Origin: CAIQJJ01 sp964606085
GTDB lineage: Bacteria > Chloroflexota > Anaerolineae > Anaerolineales > UBA4823
NCBI GenBank assembly: GCA_964606085.1
Contig: CAZSFD010000068.1
Coordinates: forward strand, 1 to 27,892
Length of the DNA: 27,892 nt
Direction: 5' to 3'
Numbering within the stretch: position 1 is the first letter of the stretch; each line of letters begins with the position of its first letter. A program made the translations under genes and the position numbers. Below the pieces are notes generated by a model. It saw only the letters and a program-made list of their open reading frames with translations. It was not told the DNA's origin and ran no database searches. Shown piece after piece: positions 1 to 7,550 of this stretch.

Positions 1-608
1 GACGGCCTGACCCTCTCCGAAATGTGGGCCTACGCCATCGTCCCCGTCAGCGGCAGCGGCAGCTTCTACGTTGACCAGATCAAGCTGTACAAGACCCTCA
101 CCACCGTCAACGACTTCCAGGCTGGCGTCCCTGGCAGTTGGTTCACCTATGGCGATGGCGGTTCCGGCGCATCCTACAACCCGTCGGCCCTGCTCACCAA
201 CACCCTCACCAGCCAGGGCGTGGTCAGCAACACCGTCCTGGCGGTGGATTACAACATCGCCGGTTGGGGTGCGGGCGGCGGGAACAACCTCGCCCCCGAT
301 GACTGGAGCGCCTACGACGGCCTCAGCCTGTGGTTCTACGGCCAGAACAGCGGCACCACCTTCCGCATCATCCTCTCCGATAACAAGACCAACCCCGCCA
401 TTGACACCGCCGAACGCTTCGCCACCACCTTCGACGATGACTTCACCGGCTGGCAGGAAGTCAAACTGCCCTGGGAAGTCTTCTACCGCGATGGCTGGCA
501 GCCCGGCGGCGAACCCAACGACGGCCTGACCCTCTCCGAAATGTGGGCCTACGCCATCGTCCCCGTCAGCGGCAACGGCAGCTTCTACGTTGACCAGATC
601 AAGCTGTA
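1..608 (+). repeat. Tandem binding-module repeats, near-identical DNA (519-bp period)
   Basis: Bases 1-88 recur at 520-607 with essentially one change (a Ser codon to an Asn codon), a spacing of 519 bp or 173 codons. This is recent tandem duplication of a binding module, and it means the array continues upstream of the window. Confidence 0.85.
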
Positions 609-3600
609 TGCCAACAACGCTGCCGCCAGCAGCGGCCCGCAGGCCAGCCTGAGCGACGCGGCTTATCGCGTGGAAGAAGGCGGTACGGCGCTGATCACCG
701 TCACGCTGAACGTCACATCCACCGACACCATCACCGTCAGCTATACGATCACCGACGGCACAGCTATCGCAGGCGTGGACTATACCGCCGCCGACGGCGA
801 CCTGGTCTTCGCGGCGGGCGAATCCGCGCACACCTTCACCATCGCCACGATAGACAACGGCGACGACAACCCCAACAAGACCGTCGAAATCGAACTGCTC
901 AACCCGCTCAATGCCACGCTGGTGGCCCCCAAGAAAGCCACGCTGACCATCGTAGATAACGAGGCCTCGCCGCAGCCGGCAGTGGCTCCTGAAAACGTGT
1001 GGGTGGTTGAGAGTTTCCAAAGCGGCCTGCCCAGCGGGTTCGACGGCTTCGGCAACCCGGTTGGCTTCGTCGTTTGGGGCAGTGCAGCCAATACCTTCAT
1101 CACCACATTGCCCGTCACCGAAACAGACCCGTTGGCCCTGCCAATCTGGCTGGAAAACAACGACCTATTGCAAGTGGATTACGACATCGCCAGCGGTGGT
1201 TGGGGCGGCTTCACGCACGCCTTCACCAACGATGCCGCCGACACCTGGGTCAGCCAGGACTGGACGACCTTCGAGGGCGTCAGCTTCTGGGTCTATGGAA
1301 GCGGCTCCGGCGGCGAAATCAACATGGACATCTTCGATAACCGCACCACCACCGGCGATAGCTGCGAACGCTGGACGTATATCTTCGCCGATGACTTCAC
1401 CGGCTGGCGCTACTTTGCCATCCCCTTCGCCGATTTTGATCGCAAGGGCTGGCAGCCCGGCGGCGCACCCAACGACGGCTTCACCCTCAGCGAGGTGTGG
1501 GGCTACGCCTTCGGCTTCCCGGCCAATGTCGGCGCACAGACCAATTACATTGACAACGTGGGCGTCATGATGGCGACCACCGTGGTAGATGACTTTGCCG
1601 CCGGCGTCCCCGATGGCCTGGATAGCTTCGGCAACACCATCGGCTTCGTCACCTGGGGCAACAACGTCAACACATTCATCACCACCACCGAGGTCATCTC
1701 CACCAGCCCGCTGGCCTTCCCCCTGCCCCTCGGCGGCAACAACTTCCTGCAGGTAGATTATGACATTCCCGCTGGCGGTTGGGGCGGCTTTACCCACCTG
1801 TTCACCAACGAAAGCGTGGATACCTGGGTCAGCCAGAACTGGATCACCGCCGAAGGCGTGAGTTTCTGGGTCTATGGCACGGGGTCGGGTGGCGAAATCA
1901 ACATGGACATCTTCGACAATAAAACCACCACCGGCGATAGCTGCGAACGCTGGACGTATATCTTTGCCGACAACTTCACCGGCTGGCGCTACTTTGCCAT
2001 CCCCTTCGCCGATTTCGAGCGCAAGGGCTGGCAGCCCGGCGGCGCACCCAACGACGGTTTGACCCTCACCGAGGTGTGGGGCTACGCCTTCGGCTTCCCG
2101 GCCGGTGTCGGCGCACGCACCAACTACCTCGAACTGGTCACCACCTACGGCAGCGTCACCCCGCCCGCCCAGGCAGCGAAAGTCAGCTTCGGGGCGATGG
2201 GCTACAACGCCGCTGAAGGCGAACTGGCGACGATCACCGTGCGCCTGAACGTGGCCCTGACCTACACCGTCAGCGTGGATTACGCCATCGGCGGCGGCAC
2301 GGCCACCGCCGGCCGCGACTACACCGCCAGCGACGGCACGTTCACCTTCGCCCCCGGCGAAACCGAACATACCTTTGCCGTGCAAACGCTCGACGATGTG
2401 AAATACGAAGGCAATGAAACAATCGGCCTGAAACTGCTCAACCCGGTGGATGTCAGCCTCGGCGCGGTCAGCATGGTCAACCTGGTGATCGGTGACAACG
2501 ATCCCTTCAACCCGCTGCTGATTGACGATTTCGAGCGCTTCCCCTACACCTTCGACGCCTGGGGCGGCATCGGTTTGGCAACGACCGAACTGATGACCGG
2601 CACCGCCATGGCGCTGCCCGGCCAGGGAACTTATGAAAACGTGCTGACCGTAGATGACAACGGCCTGGCCGCTCAGAGCTTTACCCCCTCCGGCAGGGGC
2701 TTCAGCCGCACCTTCTTCGCCAGCGAAAATTGGAGCGGCGGCAGCGGCATCGAATTTTGGTACTACGGCCAAAACAGCGGCGAGAATATCGCCGTCACGC
2801 TGCAAGGCAATCGCCAGCCAGACCCCGGCCCCGAAGGCTGGACGCTGGTCTGGAGCGACGAATTTGACGGCGCAACCGGCGCGGCGGTCAACCCCGCCAA
2901 CTGGACGCACGAAATCGGCGGCCAGGGTTGGGGCAATGGCGAATGGGAATACTACACCGACAGCACCGAAAACTCGTCTACCGACGGCGATGGCAACCTG
3001 GTGATCACCGCCCGCGAGATCGCCACCGACACCGCCCCGCTGGAATGCTGGTATGGCGAATGCACGCACACCTCCGCCCGCCTGGTGACAGCCAACAAGT
3101 TTGAGTTCACCTATGGCCGCGCCGAAGCCCGCCTGAAAGTGCCTTATGGACAGGGCATCTGGCCCGCCTTCTGGACGCTTGGCAACGACATCGGCAGCGC
3201 CGGCTGGCCCACCTGCGGCGAAATAGACATTATGGAAAACATCGGACGCGAACCCAATATCGTTCACGGCACCATCCACGGGCCGGGTTACTTCGGTGGC
3301 AGCGGCATCGGTGGCGGCTACACGCTCGATAGCGGCCATTTCGCCGACGACTTCCACACCTTCGCCATCGAATGGGAACCGACCGAAATCCGCTGGTACG
3401 TGGATGGCACACAATACTTCACCGCCACCGTAGACAACATCCCATCTACCAGCGAATGGGTCTTCGACCACCCCTTCTTCCTGATCATGAATGTTGCCGT
3501 GGGCGGTTACTGGCCGGGCTACCCCGATGCCACGACCGTCTTCCCCCAAATGATGACGGTGGATTACGTGCGGGTCTACCAGGGCCCCGACACCGCCGAA

Positions 3601-4182
3601 CGCCACGAAGCGCTCTTCACCGATAACTTCACCGGCTGGCAAAAGGTGCAGGTGCCCTTCTCCGCCTTCAACCGCAGCGCCGAACAACCCGAAAACGCCC
3701 CCGCCGATGGCCTCGGCCTGTCGGAAATCTGGGGTTACGGCTTTGGACTGCCCGGCGGACTGCAACTGCCCATCCACTTCGATCAGGTGGCCCTGTTCAG
3801 CAGCGCAGCCGCCCAGCCCACCGTGCAGTTTGCCATGAGCGATTACACCGCCACCGAAGGCGAAACCGTCACCGTCACCGTCACGCTCGATGTGTCATCC
3901 AGCACGCCCGTCACGGTCACGTTTGCCACGGCAGATGGCACGGCCATCGTCGGCAGCGACTATCTCACCAGCACCGGCACGCTCGTCTTCGCCCCCGGCG
4001 AGGTGAGCAAGACCTTCCAGGTGGTAACGCTGGGCGACACCGTCAAAGAAGGCGACGAAACCGTCCTGCTGACGATCTCCGACGCCCTCGGCGCCACCCT
4101 GGGTGCGCTCGACGAAGCCACGCTGACCATCCACGATGGCACAACGGTCATCTATCTGCCGCTGATCTTCAAACAACCCTAA
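1..4182 (+). CDS. Secreted multidomain GH16 beta-glucanase (5' end outside window)
   Basis: The frame is open from base 1, so the gene starts upstream; only the last 1393 residues are visible. Domains in order by nucleotide: end of a binding repeat (1-93), a full repeat (about 106-609), Calx-beta (about 649-966), two more repeats (about 1006-1566 and 1585-2145), Calx-beta (about 2182-2496), first half of a fifth repeat (about 2515-2826), GH16 domain (about 2833-3582), second half of that repeat (3583-3801), Calx-beta (about 3826-4134), and a tail ending YLPLIFKQP. The GH16 signature EIDIME is at 3220-3237; its two Glu are the expected nucleophile and acid/base, and the extra Met fits the laminarinase-like (beta-bulge) GH16 group. 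The repeats have the look of CBM11/CIA30-type galactose-binding beta-sandwiches, each ending near a (Y/I)D-hydrophobic strand. Likely role: extracellular attack on beta-1,3 or mixed-linkage glucan. The exact substrate and the repeat family are inference. Confidence 0.88.
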   Translation, partial: DGLTLSEMWAYAIVPVSGSGSFYVDQIKLYKTLTTVNDFQAGVPGSWFTYGDGGSGASYNPSALLTNTLTSQGVVSNTVLAVDYNIAGWGAGGGNNLAPDDWSAYDGLSLWFYGQNSGTTFRIILSDNKTNPAIDTAERFATTFDDDFTGWQEVKLPWEVFYRDGWQPGGEPNDGLTLSEMWAYAIVPVSGNGSFYVDQIKLYANNAAASSGPQASLSDAAYRVEEGGTALITVTLNVTSTDTITVSYTITDGTAIAGVDYTAADGDLVFAAGESAHTFTIATIDNGDDNPNKTVEIELLNPLNATLVAPKKATLTIVDNEASPQPAVAPENVWVVESFQSGLPSGFDGFGNPVGFVVWGSAANTFITTLPVTETDPLALPIWLENNDLLQVDYDIASGGWGGFTHAFTNDAADTWVSQDWTTFEGVSFWVYGSGSGGEINMDIFDNRTTTGDSCERWTYIFADDFTGWRYFAIPFADFDRKGWQPGGAPNDGFTLSEVWGYAFGFPANVGAQTNYIDNVGVMMATTVVDDFAAGVPDGLDSFGNTIGFVTWGNNVNTFITTTEVISTSPLAFPLPLGGNNFLQVDYDIPAGGWGGFTHLFTNESVDTWVSQNWITAEGVSFWVYGTGSGGEINMDIFDNKTTTGDSCERWTYIFADNFTGWRYFAIPFADFERKGWQPGGAPNDGLTLTEVWGYAFGFPAGVGARTNYLELVTTYGSVTPPAQAAKVSFGAMGYNAAEGELATITVRLNVALTYTVSVDYAIGGGTATAGRDYTASDGTFTFAPGETEHTFAVQTLDDVKYEGNETIGLKLLNPVDVSLGAVSMVNLVIGDNDPFNPLLIDDFERFPYTFDAWGGIGLATTELMTGTAMALPGQGTYENVLTVDDNGLAAQSFTPSGRGFSRTFFASENWSGGSGIEFWYYGQNSGENIAVTLQGNRQPDPGPEGWTLVWSDEFDGATGAAVNPANWTHEIGGQGWGNGEWEYYTDSTENSSTDGDGNLVITAREIATDTAPLECWYGECTHTSARLVTANKFEFTYGRAEARLKVPYGQGIWPAFWTLGNDIGSAGWPTCGEIDIMENIGREPNIVHGTIHGPGYFGGSGIGGGYTLDSGHFADDFHTFAIEWEPTEIRWYVDGTQYFTATVDNIPSTSEWVFDHPFFLIMNVAVGGYWPGYPDATTVFPQMMTVDYVRVYQGPDTAERHEALFTDNFTGWQKVQVPFSAFNRSAEQPENAPADGLGLSEIWGYGFGLPGGLQLPIHFDQVALFSSAAAQPTVQFAMSDYTATEGETVTVTVTLDVSSSTPVTVTFATADGTAIVGSDYLTSTGTLVFAPGEVSKTFQVVTLGDTVKEGDETVLLTISDALGATLGALDEATLTIHDGTTVIYLPLIFKQP
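1310..2100 (+). repeat. Second pair of duplicated binding modules (579-bp period)
   Basis: The stretch from about 1312 to 1476 recurs from about 1891 to 2055 with only scattered changes; the shared motif INMDIFDN starts at 1318 and 1897. The 579-bp spacing equals 193 codons. These two modules differ from the 519-bp pair, so duplication happened separately in each subtype. Confidence 0.8.
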
Positions 4183-4194
4183 CCATCCTCCAAG

Positions 4195-4230
4195 CCGTGG
4201 TAGGGCGAAATTAATTTCGCCCTACCACGG
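4195..4230. repeat. Perfect 36-bp palindrome between GH16 and phosphorylase genes
   Basis: Two 18-base arms with no spacer (arm starts CCGTGGTAGGGCGAAATT). It lies 13 bp after the GH16 stop codon and 15 bp before the next start. No T-tract follows on the plus strand, so it is not a classic terminator; a dispersed palindromic element or an mRNA-end stabiliser is more likely. Confidence 0.85.
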
Positions 4231-4244
4231 ACAAAGAAAACCCC

Positions 4245-7200
4245 ATGCCCAACTTTTCCCTCGATTCCAACCAACGCTTCGTCATTGAAGGCTATCAGCA
4301 GATGCGCCCCTTCGCCAGTTTCTTGCCGGGCATTGCCGGAGAGCTGGGGACGCCGCTGTGGGCGTTCTATGTCAACCGCGGCCAGGCCATTGCCAGCTTC
4401 GGCGTCGAAAGCAAGGATGCGCCGATCCTGGAGTTTCAGCCGGCCAACAAGGCTTACCAGAACACGCCCAACCTCGGCTTTCGCACTTTTCTGAAGTGGC
4501 AACGCGGCGCTCAGACGCAGTTCTACGAACCCTTTCGCCGCCAGGCAGCCGCCCGCCAGGTGATGACGATTGGCATGAATGCGTTGGCATTGCGGGAAAA
4601 CCACGACGGGCTGGGTCTCCAAACCGACGTTCATTACTTCACGTTGCCCGATGAGCGTTTCGCCGGCCTGGTGCGCCAGGTGACCCTGCGCAACACCGGC
4701 GAAACGCCCCTCACCCTCGAACTGCTCGACGGCCTGCCAGCGCTGATCCCCTACGGGGTGAACAACACCCTGCTCAAGGAATTGGGCCGCACCGTCGAAG
4801 CCTGGATGGAGGTCTTCAACCTGGAGGCCAACATCCCCTTCTATCGTTTGCGCGCCTCGGTGATTGACCGCAATGAGGTCGAAACCTATCAGGCCGGTCA
4901 TTTTGCCCTGGCTTTTACTCCTCCAGCGCTCCCCCATCCCATGGGCAAAGATGGGGGAGCCAGGGAAGGGGTTCTGCCCGCCATCGTTGACCCGACGGTC
5001 ATCTTCGGCGCAGACACCAGCCTCGACCAGCCCGAAGGCTTCATGGGTGGCAGCCTGGATGACCTGCTGGCCGCCCGGCAGGTGACGTGCGGACGCACGC
5101 CCTGCGCCTTCTTCGCCCAGCAGGCCACGCTGGCTCCCCAGCAGGCGTTGACGATCCATACGCTCTACGGGCATATCGGCGGGCAAGCAATCCTCGACCG
5201 GCACGTCCCGCGTATCTTGCGCAGCGCCTACTTCAGCGAAAAAGCCCACGCGGCCGCGCAATTGGCCGACGATCTGACCGATAAAGTGGCTACGCGCACA
5301 TCATCGCCGCTCTTCGATGCCTACTGCCGCCAGAACTTCCTCGATAACGTCCTGCGCGGCGGCTGGCCGGTGCAATTTAACGGACACGTCTACCACATCT
5401 ACTCCCGCAAACACGGCGACCTGGAACGCGACTACAACGCTTTCTTCGTCGCCCCCGAACCCTACTCGCAGGGCGAAACCAGCTATCGCGATGTCAACCA
5501 GAACCGCCGCGACGATGTGCTGTTCCGCCCCACCATCGGCGACTACGACATCCGCTCGCTGATGAGCCTGATCCAGGCCGACGGCTACAACCCGCGCGCC
5601 GTCAGGGGCAGCACGTTTACGCTCACACCCGCCGGGCAGGCCGAAGTGCTATCGCTGGTGCATCACCCCGAAAAGCTGGCCGCCCTGCTGGCGCGGCCCT
5701 TCACGCCGGGCAAGCTGCTGCGCTTTATCGCTGAAAATAACCTGGCGCTGCACGTCTCGCCGCAGGCCTTTTTGTGGCGCGCCCTGCACGCCGCCGAACA
5801 ACACCTGGAGGCCGATTTCCACGAGGGCTACTGGATTGACCACTGGGAATACAACCTCGATTTGATCGAAAGCTACCTGGCGATTTACCCCGACCGCCAG
5901 AATGAACTGCTGTTTGGCAAAGCCGACCTGCCCTTCTTCGACAGCCCCATGGTGGTACAGCCGCGCCGCAAGCGCTACGTACTCTCGAATGGGCTGCCGC
6001 GCCAGTTGAACAGCCTGAGCGAAGATGGCGAAAAGAAAGCGCAGATTGCCGCCCGCCAAGCAGACGCTCATTGGATGCGCACGAAAAACGGCACAATCTA
6101 CCGCACCACCCTGTTTGCCAAACTGACCCTGACGGCGCTGCTCAAGTTTGCCACGCTCGACCCGTGGGGCATGGGCATCGAAATGGAGGCTGGCCGCCCC
6201 GGCTGGGACGACGCCCTGAACGGCCTGCCGGCCCTGTTCGGCTCTGGCATGGCCGAGACCTTCGAGCTGCAGCGCTGGCTGGGCTTCCTGCGCCAGGCCA
6301 TCGCCGCCGCGCCAAAAGGTCAGGAGGTGGCGCTGCCCATCGAAGCCGCAGACCTGCTGGCTGCCGCAGGGCAAATTTCCAATTTGCCCAAATCGGGCAA
6401 ATTGGAAATTTGCCCTGCGCGGTGGGATGAAATCGCCACCGCCCGCGAAACCTACCGCGAACGCACCCGCCTATGCTTCGACGGCGAGGAACGCGCCATT
6501 CCGCTGGCCCAACTTGACCAAACCCTGGCCGCCTTCCAGGCCAAAGTGGCCGAGGGCATCGCCCGCGCCATCGCCCTCAACGACGGCCTGCCGCCCACCT
6601 ACTTCACCTACACCGTTGAAGAATACGAAACCCTGTCCGAACACGACCCGCAAGGCCGCCCGTACATCTGGCCGCGGCGCTTTAGCGCCCACCCGCTGCC
6701 GCCCTTCCTGGAAGGAACAGTCAAAGCCTACGCCATCCAACCTGATGTGGAAAGTGCCCGCGCCCTTTACCAACGCGTGAAAGCAAGCCCCCTGTACGAT
6801 CAAAAGCTCGCCATGTACCGGCTCAACGCCTCGCTGGCCGACGAGCCGCACGATATTGGCCGCGCCCGCGCCTTCCCGCCCGGCTGGCTGGAGAACGAGT
6901 CGATCTGGCTGCACATGGAATACAAATACCTGCTCGCCATGCTCAAGGCCGGGCTGCACGCCGAATTTGCCGAGGAGATGCGCCACACCCTGGTGCCTTT
7001 CCTAGACCCCGCCACCTACGGGCGCAGCACGCTCGAAAACGCTTCTTTCCTCGCCAGCAGCGCCCACCCCGACCCGGCGCTGCACGGGGCGGGTTTCGTA
7101 GCTCGTCTGAGCGGCTCCACGGCAGAATTTTTATCCATCTGGCATTTGATGATGGCCGGGAAGCAGCCGTTTGTGATGCGCGAGGGCCAACTTTGCCTGG

Positions 7201-7454
7201 CGCTGCGCCCGGCGCTGCCCGGCTGGCTGTTCGACGAGGCCGGGGAAATTGCCTTTCGCTTTTTGGGCTGCTGCACGGTGGTCTATCACAACCCGCACCG
7301 CCACGACACCTTCGACGGCGAGACGCACATCCAATGGCTGGAACTGCACACCGCCAACGGCCAGGCTATCGCCATCACCAGCGAAATCATCGGCGCGCCC
7401 TATGCAGAGATGGTGCGCGACGGGCAAATTGAACGCGTGGATGTGTTCTTGTAG
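4245..7454 (+). CDS. GH94-like glycoside phosphorylase (large form, 1069 aa)
   Basis: The protein resembles the large proteins usually annotated as cellobiose phosphorylase: an N-terminal beta-sandwich with SFLPGIAGELGTPLWAFYVN near residue 25, then a helical (alpha/alpha)6-type catalytic part and a C-terminal beta domain. There is no signal peptide, which suggests a cytoplasmic enzyme that uses phosphate to split beta-gluco-oligosaccharides. The classical WNDG acid motif is absent; YWIDHWEYN, with Asp532, sits at about the right place, but equating it with the acid is inference. Membership of GH94, GH149 or GH161 cannot be settled by reading. Two inverted repeats (4928-4960, 6366-6418) are translated within the gene without breaking the frame. 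The start follows an AT-rich stretch with no clear ribosome site. It follows the GH16 gene by 62 bp. Confidence 0.72.
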   Translation: MPNFSLDSNQRFVIEGYQQMRPFASFLPGIAGELGTPLWAFYVNRGQAIASFGVESKDAPILEFQPANKAYQNTPNLGFRTFLKWQRGAQTQFYEPFRRQAAARQVMTIGMNALALRENHDGLGLQTDVHYFTLPDERFAGLVRQVTLRNTGETPLTLELLDGLPALIPYGVNNTLLKELGRTVEAWMEVFNLEANIPFYRLRASVIDRNEVETYQAGHFALAFTPPALPHPMGKDGGAREGVLPAIVDPTVIFGADTSLDQPEGFMGGSLDDLLAARQVTCGRTPCAFFAQQATLAPQQALTIHTLYGHIGGQAILDRHVPRILRSAYFSEKAHAAAQLADDLTDKVATRTSSPLFDAYCRQNFLDNVLRGGWPVQFNGHVYHIYSRKHGDLERDYNAFFVAPEPYSQGETSYRDVNQNRRDDVLFRPTIGDYDIRSLMSLIQADGYNPRAVRGSTFTLTPAGQAEVLSLVHHPEKLAALLARPFTPGKLLRFIAENNLALHVSPQAFLWRALHAAEQHLEADFHEGYWIDHWEYNLDLIESYLAIYPDRQNELLFGKADLPFFDSPMVVQPRRKRYVLSNGLPRQLNSLSEDGEKKAQIAARQADAHWMRTKNGTIYRTTLFAKLTLTALLKFATLDPWGMGIEMEAGRPGWDDALNGLPALFGSGMAETFELQRWLGFLRQAIAAAPKGQEVALPIEAADLLAAAGQISNLPKSGKLEICPARWDEIATARETYRERTRLCFDGEERAIPLAQLDQTLAAFQAKVAEGIARAIALNDGLPPTYFTYTVEEYETLSEHDPQGRPYIWPRRFSAHPLPPFLEGTVKAYAIQPDVESARALYQRVKASPLYDQKLAMYRLNASLADEPHDIGRARAFPPGWLENESIWLHMEYKYLLAMLKAGLHAEFAEEMRHTLVPFLDPATYGRSTLENASFLASSAHPDPALHGAGFVARLSGSTAEFLSIWHLMMAGKQPFVMREGQLCLALRPALPGWLFDEAGEIAFRFLGCCTVVYHNPHRHDTFDGETHIQWLELHTANGQAIAITSEIIGAPYAEMVRDGQIERVDVFL
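4928..4960. repeat. In-frame inverted repeat inside phosphorylase gene
   Basis: Arms GCTCCCCCATC (4928-4938) and GATGGGGGAGC (4950-4960) are perfect complements around an 11-base spacer. They encode a Pro/Gly-rich stretch (LPHPMGKDGGA) that looks like a loop insertion. Confidence 0.7.
6366..6418. repeat. Perfect 24-bp inverted repeat carried in frame in phosphorylase gene
   Basis: Arms 6366-6389 and 6395-6418 are exact reverse complements with the 5-base spacer AAATC. The arms are AT-rich (runs of AAATTT) inside a GC-rich gene, so they stand out as foreign. Translation continues through them as GQISNLPKSGKLEICPAR, between an Ala-rich helix and the following RWDEI. Confidence 0.88.
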
Positions 7455-7495
7455 CGCAAAATGGTTTTTGCAAGCCACCCGATTACACCCAACCC

Positions 7496-7513
7496 CGCCG
7501 ATTGAAATCGGCG
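7496..7513. repeat. Short hairpin between the two phosphorylase genes
   Basis: CGCCGATT (7496-7503) and AATCGGCG (7506-7513) form an 8-bp stem with a 2-base gap in the 96-bp intergenic space. No T-tract follows, so it is not a convincing terminator; the genes may still be co-transcribed. Confidence 0.5.
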
Positions 7514-7550
7514 ACTGATACAAGCTATCCGTTCAATTGTGCGAGCAAAC

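Noticed and set aside
1165..3777. 870-codon open frame on the minus strand, opposite the GH16 gene
   Set aside because: The plus-strand frame carries clear domains and catalytic motifs. The antisense frame is compositionally biased (Gly/Ala/Val-rich), has no recognisable motif, and is a by-product of GC-rich codon use in a repeated sequence.
4195..4230. Rho-independent terminator of the GH16 gene
   Set aside because: The stem is perfect but no T-tract follows on the plus strand, so a terminator role is not supported by sequence alone.
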